Notes under the pieces: model-generated
Seen by the model: only the letters and a program-made list of their open reading frames with translations
Databases searched by the model: none
What the model was told of the DNA's origin: nothing
Shown: positions 35,090 through 42,504 of the stretch, in pieces
Layout of the letters: every line of letters begins with the position of its first letter
How positions within the stretch are numbered: position 1 is the first letter of the stretch
Program-made: the position numbers and the translations under genes
DNA from: Verrucomicrobiota bacterium
GTDB taxonomy: Bacteria; Verrucomicrobiota; Verrucomicrobiia; Opitutales; Opitutaceae
Direction: 5' to 3'
DNA length: 60,330 nucleotides
NCBI GenBank assembly: GCA_023443455.1
Contig: JAEZUE010000061.1
Coordinates: 1 to 60,330, forward strand

Positions 35090-35545
35090 TTATTCCCGGG
35101 GCGGATCGGCGAGTTCGACGCCGCCTCCGACGAGGGAGAAGTAGCGGTCGCGTTGCTCGGGAGACATGGTTTCGGCGACGGCGTAGACCAGGTCGAGGGT
35201 GAGTGTGCGGCATTTCGCGCGCGCCTTGCGGTTGGCCTCCTTGGCCTGGTGGAACGCGACGAAGTCGACCTTGTCGGCGGTGCGGCGCATCTCCTCGAGG
35301 CGGTTGAGCTCCTCGTGCGTGGTGCGCAGGACGGTGAAGAGGCGTTCCAGCTCGGGCCCGGTGCGGTCGTGCAGGGAACGGATGCGCGCGTACTGCGCTT
35401 CGGTGAGGTGGAACTCGGCCTGCATCCAGTCGAGGTTGCGGACGAGGCGGTTCTCGACCGTGGGGCGGCGGAAGGCGTAGAACCCGATGTGGGCCATCGC
35501 TCCGGCGACAAAACCGACCAGGACGATAAGGAGAAAGCGTTTCAC
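35090..35545 (-). CDS. CnrX-like/periplasmic heavy-metal-sensor-like protein
   Basis: 151 residues: one N-terminal membrane anchor (4-27), then a four-helix hairpin periplasmic domain with FHLTEAQYARIRSLHDRTGPELERL, the LTxxQ-type pattern shared by CnrX, ZraP, Spy and CpxP. Possible metal ligands in these helices are His46, His59, His77, His99 and Met127. The start is GTG at 35545, overlapping the stop of the upstream gene (GTGA), so the two are coupled. Together with the sigma gene it forms a putative periplasmic stress sensor; the ligand is unknown. Confidence 0.8.
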   Translation of the reverse strand: MKRFLLIVLVGFVAGAMAHIGFYAFRRPTVENRLVRNLDWMQAEFHLTEAQYARIRSLHDRTGPELERLFTVLRTTHEELNRLEEMRRTADKVDFVAFHQAKEANRKARAKCRTLTLDLVYAVAETMSPEQRDRYFSLVGGGVELADPPRE

Positions 35546-35874
35546 GGGCGGGTGCCGGCGGAATCGCGCAGGAGCGGATTGATGGTTTGCAGGTAGACGG
35601 CGGCCATGTGGGTGATGTCGCGCACGGGCATGCGCGTGGCGCGCAGCTCGGCGGAGATCAGGCCCAAGGCGATGCAGGCGGCGACCCAGCCGAGCACGGC
35701 GCGTTGGCGGAGCATGGCGCCCACGGTGTTGCGCCACGCCTGCAGCATGCCTCCGCGGTTCTTTTCCGTGGCATCGATCCGGGCCCAGACGCGGCGGCGC
35801 AGGTCGGCTGCACCGGAGGGAACCTCTTTCCAGGAGGCGATCAGTTCATCGAGCGGGTCGGGTGTGTTGGTCAT
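35542..35874 (-). CDS. Single-span protein in anti-sigma (CnrY-like) position
   Basis: 110 residues: a cytoplasmic N-terminal part with LDELIASWKEVPSGAADLRRRVWARI (amphipathic helix that could clamp a sigma factor, as CnrY does), one membrane helix near 58-75 (AVLGWVAACIALGLISA), then a short outer tail. No zinc-binding HxxxCxxC is present, unlike classic ZAS anti-sigmas. First gene of the operon with the CnrX-like and sigma genes. Confidence 0.75.
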   Translation of the reverse strand: MTNTPDPLDELIASWKEVPSGAADLRRRVWARIDATEKNRGGMLQAWRNTVGAMLRQRAVLGWVAACIALGLISAELRATRMPVRDITHMAAVYLQTINPLLRDSAGTRP

Positions 35875-36115
35875 GACAGTCGCCGCTGGGGCTGGCGGTG
35901 CACGCAGTATAAGCCCGCGCCCGCAAAATGCCCTTCAAAGTTTTCGCGGGGGATTTGGTGGCCGACGAAAAGTTGTCACGATCGGAACAGATTTTCGTCG
36001 GAGGGGGGCTTGGGCGGCTGGCGGTGGGGTGGCGAAAGCGCAGGGGCGAGGGAGCATCGCGCCGACGTGGCGGCGGCTTGCGCGGGTCGGGGGAGGCGCG
36101 CAGCGTTGCGGCCTG

Positions 36116-36787
36116 ATGCGCAATGCGGCGTTTCCCGAACCCTATCCGTTTCCCGATCCGGCCCTGGCCGACGAGGACGGTCTGGTCGCGCTCGGCGTGC
36201 CCGTGACTCCGGCCAACCTGCGCGTGGCCTACTCGCGGGGGATCTTCCCGTGGCCGTTTTCGGCCCGGCATCCGGTGCCCTGGGTCAGCCCGGGCGAGCG
36301 CGCCGTGTTGGAATTCGACCGCCTGCATGTGCCGAAAACGTTGCGACAGGCGCGGCGCCGGAGCACGTGGCGGTTCACGGTCGATGCGGCGTTCGAGTCG
36401 GTGATGGCCGCGTGTTCGTCAGCCCGCCGGCCGGGGCAGCGGGGCACGTGGATCACGGCGGCGATGCGGGCGGGTTATCTGGCGCTGCATCGCGAGGGCG
36501 GGGCGCACAGTGTCGAGGTGTGGGACGGCGAGCGGCTGGTCGGCGGTCTCTACGGGGTCGATTCGGGCGGGTTGTTCACGGGGGAAAGCATGTTCCATCT
36601 CGAAGCGAACGCCTCGAAGCTGGCGCTGCTCCACCTCGTCGACCACCTCGCGGCGCGCGGGGCCACGTGGATCGACATCCAGCAGCTCACCCCGCATTTC
36701 GAGGTGCTGGGCGCGCGGGTCGTGCGGCGGGCGGAGTTTCTGCGGCGTCTGCGCGCTGCGCGAGCGGAGGCGCGGGTGTTGTTCTGA
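36116..36787 (+). CDS. aat: Leucyl/phenylalanyl-tRNA--protein transferase
   Basis: 223 residues. Diagnostic motifs are present: LRVAYSRGIFPWPF, HPVPWVSPGERAVLEF, GTWITAAMRAGYLALHREGGAHSVEVW, LVGGLYGVDSGGLFTGESMF and SKLALLHLVDHLAARG. The enzyme adds Leu or Phe from aminoacyl-tRNA to N-terminal Lys/Arg, marking proteins for ClpS/ClpAP. Length is normal. No clpS or clpA gene is adjacent. Start ATG 36116 follows an in-frame open stretch without the family's features. Confidence 0.96.
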   Translation: MRNAAFPEPYPFPDPALADEDGLVALGVPVTPANLRVAYSRGIFPWPFSARHPVPWVSPGERAVLEFDRLHVPKTLRQARRRSTWRFTVDAAFESVMAACSSARRPGQRGTWITAAMRAGYLALHREGGAHSVEVWDGERLVGGLYGVDSGGLFTGESMFHLEANASKLALLHLVDHLAARGATWIDIQQLTPHFEVLGARVVRRAEFLRRLRAARAEARVLF

Positions 36788-36838
36788 CTGCGGGCGCAGT
36801 GCCGGCGGCGCGGCGCGTCTGAGCTCCGGACAAAACAA

Positions 36839-36864
36839 AGCCCCGGCCCAACCCAAGGCCGGGG
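36839..36864 (-). terminator. Terminator of the TonB-C gene
   Basis: GCCCCGGCC (36839-36847) pairs with GGCCGGGGC (36856-36864) around an 8-nt loop. On the minus strand it is followed by TTTGTTTTG. Confidence 0.88.
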
Positions 36865-36910
36865 CATGGCAGGCAACACCCCTGTGCAGCCGATGTCTTC
36901 GCCCGCCGGT

Positions 36911-37666
36911 TCAGTTGGTCGCCGCGGGGGCGGTGGCAACCGTTTCGGGGGTGAAATTGAATTCCTGGACCGCGAACACGCGCGTGGTCTGCCCCTTGCG
37001 CAGCGGCGGGGTGAACGTCCATTGGCGCACGGCTTCGAACGCGGCCTGCGCGAACTCCGGTCGGGTGGCGCCGGCCACGGACGGAGTGCGGACCTGGCCC
37101 TTTTCGTCGATGTAGAAGGAGACCGCTGCGGCCCCCTCGATCTTCTGCTGCTTGAGGGCCTCGGGGTAGGTCGGCACGACCAGGTTCACGATTTCGGGGG
37201 TGGCATCGAGATCGCGGAGTTTGCAGAGCGTGACCTCGCCGCTGACGTCGGCGATGCGGAGGAAGGAGTTCACGGTCTCGTGGAAATCGCCCTGGACGAT
37301 GATCATGCCTTCGCGGCGGAAGTTGATGCGCAGGTTGAAGCGTTGCGGCAGTGCGTTGGGGTCTTCGGCGGGGTGGAACGTCCAGTGGCGCAGGGCGTTT
37401 TCGGCGCACTCGGCGAACTCGGGCCGGCTGAAGGCGCTGACGAAGAGCTCGACGACCTGACCGTCGGCCCCCACCAGCACCTGCGCCTGTACGTAGCCTT
37501 CGGTCACGCTCTTGTTGTAGAGCTGGGAAGGGAAGATCGGCTCGACGTAGTGGTCGACGCGCAGGGTGTCGGCGAGCGCTTGGGGCGGCGTGGATTCGGC
37601 GCGGGCCGCTCCGGCGAAAGCGAGGGCGGTGCCGGCAAGGATGAAGCGTGTGATCGTGGTGTTCAT
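36911..37666 (-). CDS. Exported protein with two TonB C-terminal-like domains
   Basis: 251 residues: signal peptide 1-23 (ends ARAES) and two repeats of the TonB_C fold, each ending in a W(T)F motif: ...ALRHWTFHPAED near 90-100 and VRQWTFTPPL near 215-225. In each half a beta strand with VEL/VRTPSV precedes it. Without a membrane anchor or proline arm it is not a standard energising TonB; it may be a periplasmic partner or a degenerate TonB. Start ATG 37666. Confidence 0.82.
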   Translation of the reverse strand: MNTTITRFILAGTALAFAGAARAESTPPQALADTLRVDHYVEPIFPSQLYNKSVTEGYVQAQVLVGADGQVVELFVSAFSRPEFAECAENALRHWTFHPAEDPNALPQRFNLRINFRREGMIIVQGDFHETVNSFLRIADVSGEVTLCKLRDLDATPEIVNLVVPTYPEALKQQKIEGAAAVSFYIDEKGQVRTPSVAGATRPEFAQAAFEAVRQWTFTPPLRKGQTTRVFAVQEFNFTPETVATAPAATN

Positions 37667-37848
37667 GATTGGCCTCTGCGAAGATCAATCCCGCGGCCGC
37701 GCCGATTCCCGCCTCCGGGGCGGGAATTTCTCGAAACGAGGCTCCGGGCCGGGATCGCGACTTCACAACGCCGCCGGATTTCCCACACTCGGCCAACCTC
37801 CGTTCCACCCGTAACCTGTTGGCCCCTCTGTTCGTCGTTTCGCATGCC

Positions 37849-38676
37849 ATGAATACCCCGCTGAAAACCCTGTTGTCGTTCTGCTTTGCCGTCCTGCTGG
37901 CGCTCCCCGCGAGCGCCGACCGCGACCGGCACGACGATCGCGGCCGCCCCGAGACGGGGCGGGTGATTCTGTATTCGGGAGAAAACTTCGACGGCGTCTC
38001 GGTCGAGCTGTTGCCGGGGGCGCGGATCGGGGATCTGGGCGACCTGCGCTTCTCCGACGGGCGCAAGGTGGCCGACCGCATCTCCTCGGTGCGCATCATC
38101 GGCGACCTGAAGGTGTCGTTGTTCGAGGACTCCGGTTTTCGCGGCGAGGCGCTCGAGCTCGACCGCAGCGTGGGGCACCTCAAGCGCATCCCGAAACGGC
38201 GGGGCGGTGGCGGTTGGGACAACCGCGCGAGCTCGGTGTTCGTGTCCGGCGGTCGGCCCGCTGCGCACGACGACTTTCGTGATCGCAACCGGCCGCGGGA
38301 TCGCGGCTGGGGGGATCGCGACCGCGATCGGCACGACGGCCTGTCGGCCGCCGAGGTCGAGCGGATCGTGGAGCGCGCGTATCGCGAATTGCTCGACCGC
38401 ACGCCGAACCGCGACGAGATCCGGCGCTACCGCGAACGGGTCTTTGCCGAGGGCTGGGGCCGGTCGGAAATCCTCGACGACATCCGCGGTGGCCGGGAGT
38501 ACCGCTCGCGCGAGGCGGATCGGATCATCCATCGCGCCTATCGGGAACTGCTCGGTCGTGATCCCGACCCGAACGGCCTGTATCACTACCGCAAAAAGAT
38601 CATCGACAAGGGCTGGTCCGAGGAGCGGGTGCGCAGCGATCTGCGGGAGAGCGACGAGTTTCGGCGCCGGCGCTGA
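37849..38676 (+). CDS. Exported protein: beta/gamma-crystallin-like plus DUF4214
   Basis: 275 residues. Signal peptide 1-23 (ends LPASA); residues about 38-135 resemble one beta/gamma-crystallin domain (VILYSGENFDGVSVEL, VSLFEDSGFRGEALELD, with the repeated (Y/F)xxxxFxG pattern); an Arg/Asp-rich linker 140-165; then DUF4214-like repeats (VERIVERAYRELLDRTPNRDEIRRYRERV.. and ADRIIHRAYRELLGRDPDPNGLYHYRKKI..). DUF4214 often occurs in secreted or surface proteins. No classic Ca-binding crystallin residues can be judged by eye. Confidence 0.78.
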   Translation: MNTPLKTLLSFCFAVLLALPASADRDRHDDRGRPETGRVILYSGENFDGVSVELLPGARIGDLGDLRFSDGRKVADRISSVRIIGDLKVSLFEDSGFRGEALELDRSVGHLKRIPKRRGGGGWDNRASSVFVSGGRPAAHDDFRDRNRPRDRGWGDRDRDRHDGLSAAEVERIVERAYRELLDRTPNRDEIRRYRERVFAEGWGRSEILDDIRGGREYRSREADRIIHRAYRELLGRDPDPNGLYHYRKKIIDKGWSEERVRSDLRESDEFRRRR

Positions 38677-38702
38677 ACGCGGGTCCTTTCACCTCGTGAA
38701 CC

Positions 38703-38736
38703 ACCGCAAGGCCGGCGCGCATGCCGGCCTTGCGGT
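38703..38736. terminator. Bidirectional terminator between convergent genes
   Basis: ACCGCAAGGCCGGC (38703-38716) pairs perfectly with GCCGGCCTTGCGGT (38723-38736) around a 6-nt loop, between the crystallin-like gene and the AlkD-like gene (stop at 38740). Confidence 0.85.
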
Positions 38737-38739
38737 TGT

Positions 38740-39507
38740 CTACGTGGCGCGTGGGGCACGGCCGACCGCGAGCCACCGCTTCCGGGCGGCTTCGGGGTGT
38801 TTCTCGATCGCGTAGCGGAGCATCGTCCGCGGCATGAGCGCGGCGTGCTCGGCGAGGAAGGCGTCGAGCACGTGGCGGTCGCGTTTGCCGATTTCGCGCA
38901 GCATCCAGCCGACGGCCTTGTGCATGAGGTCGTGCGGGTCATCGCGCAGGAGCGCGGCGAGCCGGAGGGCGTCGGCGAACTCGCCGTGCCAGATCAGGTG
39001 GCCCGAGGCCAGCATCGCGATGCGGCGCTCCCAGAGCGAGGGCGAGCGCGCGAGCCGGTCGAGCGTGGCGCCGCATTCGGGGCGGGATCGTAGCCAAGCA
39101 CCCACGACGCGCCCGGCGGTCACGTCGACCAGATCCCAGTTGTCGATGCGGCCGGCCTTCGCGGCGGCCAGGTACAGGTCGTAGCGGGTTCTCCGCCCGC
39201 GCTCGTCGCCGCGCTGGAACTGGTGCACGACGACGAGCAGGCCGGCCAACCGGTCCTCGTGCCATGGGGAGGCGAGCAGCGTCTCGACCTCGGCGAGCGG
39301 GAGGCGGGTGGCGCGTCGCACCACTGCGCGCGTCCGGGGCACGGTGAGCCCGCGAAAACGATCGCCCTCGGCGTATTCGCCCGGGCCGGTTTTGAAGAAT
39401 CGCTGCAGATCCGGCACGCGCGCCGGGTCGGCGAGCGTGGCCAAGGCCGCCTGCACTTCGGCGGCCGTGCCGAGCTCGGCCGCGGGGCGCGTGGGCGATC
39501 CGCTCAC
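38740..39507 (-). CDS. DNA alkylation repair protein, AlkD-like
   Basis: 255 residues. HEAT-like helices typical of AlkC/AlkD: QRFFKTGPGEYAEGDRFRGLTVPRTRAVVRR, LASPWHEDRLAGLLVVVHQF, RIDNWDLVDVTAGRVVG, SLWERRIAMLASGHLI, LMHKAVGWMLREIGKRD and RTMLRYAIEK. The NWDLVD and KAVGWMLRE segments are the family hallmarks. The enzyme would excise bulky or positively charged alkylated bases. It starts with GTG at 39507, overlapping the stop of the HAD gene (GTGA), so the two are coupled. Confidence 0.92.
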   Translation of the reverse strand: MSGSPTRPAAELGTAAEVQAALATLADPARVPDLQRFFKTGPGEYAEGDRFRGLTVPRTRAVVRRATRLPLAEVETLLASPWHEDRLAGLLVVVHQFQRGDERGRRTRYDLYLAAAKAGRIDNWDLVDVTAGRVVGAWLRSRPECGATLDRLARSPSLWERRIAMLASGHLIWHGEFADALRLAALLRDDPHDLMHKAVGWMLREIGKRDRHVLDAFLAEHAALMPRTMLRYAIEKHPEAARKRWLAVGRAPRAT

Positions 39508-40220
39508 CGGAACTCGTTCCAATCGTGGATCACCGGGATGCCGTCGGGCGAGGGCGCGACGCCGGGTCGGGTGTGCCGCCGATTGAAATGGAGCATGTGC
39601 ATCCCGAGATCCTCGGCGGCGGCGAGGTCGATGTCGTGGCGATCGCCCACAGCGAGCACGCGGTTGCCGTCGCACGGGCCGAGCCCGGCCATCGAAAGCG
39701 CCTCCATGCCCAGCAGCGGATTGGGCTGGCGGAAACCCTGCGTGGCGCTGTCGAGGACGAAGCGGAAATACCGGCTCAGGCCGAAGCGTTCCAGGCAACG
39801 CATCGGCATGCCCGGCACCGGGGCGTTGGTCACGACGCCGAGCGAGCGCCGCGCGGACCAGTGGCGGAGCATGTCCTCGACCCCGGGCGCGGGGCGCAGG
39901 ATCGTGGAATACTCGGCCTCCCAGGTGGTGGCCAACCGCTCGGCCGCTCCCGCGATCTCCTCGCGCGAACGCTTGTCGGGGGCTTCCTGCAAGGTCTGGC
40001 GCAGGCGGTCGACGAGCACCGTCTCGCGCCCGAGCCGCACGGTCTGTTCGCGGACTTTTGCATAGGCCGCGTGGAAGGCGTCGAGTTCGGGGAAAAACCC
40101 GAGTTCGACGGCCAGTTGGGGCACGCTGAGCAAGCTGCCCTCCTGGCCGGCCTGATCGAAGTCGTCGATCAGGGTGTTGAAGCAGTCGAAGAAGATCCAA
40201 TCGAAGTCCGGGAGCTGCAT
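39504..40220 (-). CDS. HAD hydrolase (YjjG/YfnB-like)
   Basis: 238 residues. Motif I FFDCFNTLID (Asp12), helical cap, motif II VVTNAP, motif III around FRQPNPLL (an unusual Gln-Pro-Asn in place of a clear KPxP Lys), and motif IV VGDRHDIDLAAAEDLGM. The aminoacyl-like F-D-C-F-N-T form is seen in YjjG-type nucleotidases. Linked by overlap to an AlkD-type repair gene, so a role in clearing damaged nucleotides is conceivable but not shown. Start ATG 40220. Confidence 0.85.
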   Translation of the reverse strand: MQLPDFDWIFFDCFNTLIDDFDQAGQEGSLLSVPQLAVELGFFPELDAFHAAYAKVREQTVRLGRETVLVDRLRQTLQEAPDKRSREEIAGAAERLATTWEAEYSTILRPAPGVEDMLRHWSARRSLGVVTNAPVPGMPMRCLERFGLSRYFRFVLDSATQGFRQPNPLLGMEALSMAGLGPCDGNRVLAVGDRHDIDLAAAEDLGMHMLHFNRRHTRPGVAPSPDGIPVIHDWNEFR

Positions 40221-40620
40221 GCGCGGAAGGGGGGGCGTCGGGCGGGAGAGTAGGAGCTTCGTGGTGACCCTGGGTCGAGGCAAGGATCGGATGGGAGGAA
40301 TGCCCCATCGGTCCGTTCGGGTTCGGGCTTGAGTGCGGCCTGCGCGGTCGCGTGGCGTGCGGAGGCGGGGGCATGTGCATCTTTTGCCAATCTTTGCGCA
40401 GGTGTGCGGCGGGCTTTTCTCGGCGCAGGTTTTGCCTTTTCGTCGCCGGTCGTTTTCCCTGCGCGTTCCCACGCCGCAAGCGGCCGCGCCGCCCTCACGC
40501 CGTCTTTCCCTCAGTCCCTCACTCCCTCAGTCCCTCAGTCCCTCACTCCCTTTCTCCCTCACTCCCTTTCTCCCTCACTCCCTTTCTCCCTCACTCCCTT
40601 TCTCCCTCACTCCCTTTCAC
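40221..40620. other. 400-bp gap upstream of fumarase
   Basis: Divergent spacer. I see no gene. Its 3' part (40508-40619) is an 8-bp tandem array, described separately. No clear -35/-10 pair was found by eye; the promoter of the fumarase gene should lie 5' of the array. Confidence 0.5.
40508..40619 (+). repeat. Polypyrimidine 8-bp tandem array in the fumarase leader
   Basis: Fourteen consecutive 8-bp units of form CCCTCACT, CCCTCAGT or CCCTTTCT, 112 bp in all, ending one base before the ATG at 40621. The last ten units alternate CCCTCACT and CCCTTTCT, giving a 16-bp higher-order repeat. The strand is almost pure pyrimidine, so no Shine-Dalgarno sequence is possible here. Confidence 0.92.
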
Positions 40621-42261
40621 ATGAGCACACCCGTCTTCGAATACCAAGAACCGTTCCCGCTCGGTCCCGACACGACCCAGTACCGCAAGATCGACGCTCC
40701 CGCCGACCTCGTGAAGGTCGAGAAGTTCGGCGACAAGGAGATGTTGGTCGTGAAGCCCGAGGCCCTCGAGATCGTCGCCAACCACGCGATGAAGGACTGC
40801 TCGTTCATGCTGCGCCCCGCGCACCTCGAGCAGGTCGCCGCCATCCTCGACGACCCCGAGGCCTCGCCCAACGACCGCGGCGTCGCCCTCGCCATGTTGC
40901 GCAACGCCGAAGTCGCCTCGCGGGGGCTGTTGCCCTTCTGTCAGGACACCGGCACCGCCACCGTCGTGGCCAAGAAGGGCCAGCAGGTCTGGACGGGCGT
41001 CGACGACGCGCTCCATCTCTCCAAGGGCATCTGGAAGACCTACACCGAGGAAAACCTCCGCTACTCCCAGACCGTGCCGTTGACCATGTACGACGAGGTC
41101 AACAGCGGGAACAACCTCCCGGCCCAGATCGATCTCTACGCCGGCAAGGGCGACCACTACGACTTCCTCTTCGTCGCCAAGGGCGGCGGCTCGGCCAACA
41201 AGACCTACCTCTTCCAGGAGACCAAGGCCCTGCTCAACCCGACCAGCCTCGAGAAGTTCGTGCTCGATAAGATGGTCTACCTCGGCACCGCCGCCTGCCC
41301 GCCGTATCACCTCGCCATCGTCATCGGCGGCACCTCGGCCGAGGCCAACCTCAAGACCGTCAAGCTCGCCTCGACCAAGTACTACGACTCCCTGCCGACC
41401 TCCGGCAACAAGGGTGGCCGCGCCTTCCGCGACCTCGAGCTCGAGGCCAAGTTCCTCAAGCTCGCCCAGCAGACCGGCATCGGCGCCCAGTTCGGCGGCA
41501 AGTACTTCGCCCTCGACGTGCGCGTCGTCCGCCTGCCCCGCCACGGCGCCTCCTGCCCGGTCGGCATCGGCGTGTCCTGCTCGGCCGACCGCAACATCAA
41601 GGCCCGCATCGACCGCGACGGCCTCTGGGTCGAGCAGATGGAGACCAACCCCACCCGCCTCATCCCCGAGAAATACCGCGGCGTCTACAAGTCGCACGGC
41701 GTGAAGATCGATCTCAACCGCCCGATGCCGGAGATCCTCGCCGAGCTGACGAAGTACCCGATCACCACCGAGCTCGCGCTCACCGGCACCATCATCGTCG
41801 CCCGCGACATCGCCCACGCGAAGTTCAAGGAGCGCCTCGATGCCGGCCTCGGCCTCCCGCAGTACCTCAAGGACCACCCGGTGTACTACGCCGGCCCGGC
41901 CAAGACCCCGAAGGGCATGCCCTCCGGCTCGTTCGGCCCGACCACCGCCGGCCGCATGGACAGCTACGTCGACCTGCTTCAGAGCAACGGCGGCTCGCTC
42001 ATCATGCTCGCGAAGGGCAACCGCTCGCAGCAGGTCACCGACGCGTGCAAGAAGCACGGCGGCTTCTACCTCGGCTCGATCGGCGGCCCCGCCGCGATCC
42101 TCGCCCAGGAGAACATCAAGAAGATGGAGCTCATCGAGTATCCGGAACTTGGCATGGAGGCCGTCTACAAGATCGAGGTCGAGGACTTCCCGGCCTTCAT
42201 CCTCGTCGACGACAAGGGCAACGACTTCTTCAAGTCGCTCTCCGCCTGCCCGAAGAGCTGA
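40621..42261 (+). CDS. fumA: Class I (iron-sulfur) fumarate hydratase
   Basis: 546 residues, the usual length for the single-chain class I enzyme. It interconverts fumarate and malate in the TCA cycle using an oxygen-sensitive [4Fe-4S] cluster. The three cluster cysteines are visible as LPFCQDTGT (Cys107), GTAACPPYH (Cys226) and GVSCSADRN (Cys320), each two positions beyond E. coli FumA Cys105/224/318. The C-terminal alpha/beta swivel domain has PTTAGRMD and GGPAAILA. Start ATG 40621 is fixed by the family N-terminus; the open frame continues through the upstream repeat array but that part is not protein-like. A strong terminator follows. Confidence 0.97.
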   Translation: MSTPVFEYQEPFPLGPDTTQYRKIDAPADLVKVEKFGDKEMLVVKPEALEIVANHAMKDCSFMLRPAHLEQVAAILDDPEASPNDRGVALAMLRNAEVASRGLLPFCQDTGTATVVAKKGQQVWTGVDDALHLSKGIWKTYTEENLRYSQTVPLTMYDEVNSGNNLPAQIDLYAGKGDHYDFLFVAKGGGSANKTYLFQETKALLNPTSLEKFVLDKMVYLGTAACPPYHLAIVIGGTSAEANLKTVKLASTKYYDSLPTSGNKGGRAFRDLELEAKFLKLAQQTGIGAQFGGKYFALDVRVVRLPRHGASCPVGIGVSCSADRNIKARIDRDGLWVEQMETNPTRLIPEKYRGVYKSHGVKIDLNRPMPEILAELTKYPITTELALTGTIIVARDIAHAKFKERLDAGLGLPQYLKDHPVYYAGPAKTPKGMPSGSFGPTTAGRMDSYVDLLQSNGGSLIMLAKGNRSQQVTDACKKHGGFYLGSIGGPAAILAQENIKKMELIEYPELGMEAVYKIEVEDFPAFILVDDKGNDFFKSLSACPKS

Positions 42262-42300
42262 GCGATCGGCGACCGAGCGGAATCGCCCCGCACCGTTTCC

Positions 42301-42329
42301 CGGCCGCGCCGAAAGGCGCGGCCGTTTTT
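42301..42329 (+). terminator. Terminator of the fumarase gene
   Basis: A perfect 10-bp stem (42301-42310 with 42315-42324), GAAA tetraloop and TTTTT. Confidence 0.95.
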
Positions 42330-42441
42330 GCAGGCGGAGCCGACGCTCTTGCGCGTGGGGCGGAGCTTCAGCCCGCCCTCTCCATCGTGGCGCTGGCCGC
42401 TAGGCCAGCGATTTGATGTGAAACCATGAATGGATTGTCCC

Positions 42442-42496
42442 GTGGGCCAGCGTGCTTGCACGCGCTTCAGGAGCGCGTGCAAGCACGCTGGCCCAC
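42442..42496. repeat. 24-bp perfect inverted repeat hairpin
   Basis: GTGGGCCAGCGTGCTTGCAC.. (42442-42465) and its exact complement (42473-42496) with a 7-nt loop TTCAGGA. It ends 8 bp before the stop of the flippase-like gene. There is no U-tract, so it is a repeat element rather than a terminator. A degenerate relative (GGCCAACGTGCTTGCGCGCG) is near 55915. Confidence 0.9.
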
Positions 42497-42504
42497 AAAT
42501 TCAT

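Noticed and set aside
40508..40619. Tandem array considered as a CRISPR
   Set aside because: Units are 8 bp with no spacers; it is a simple tandem repeat.
42442..42496. The 24-bp hairpin as the fumarase terminator
   Set aside because: A textbook terminator already lies at 42301-42329, and this hairpin has no U-tract.
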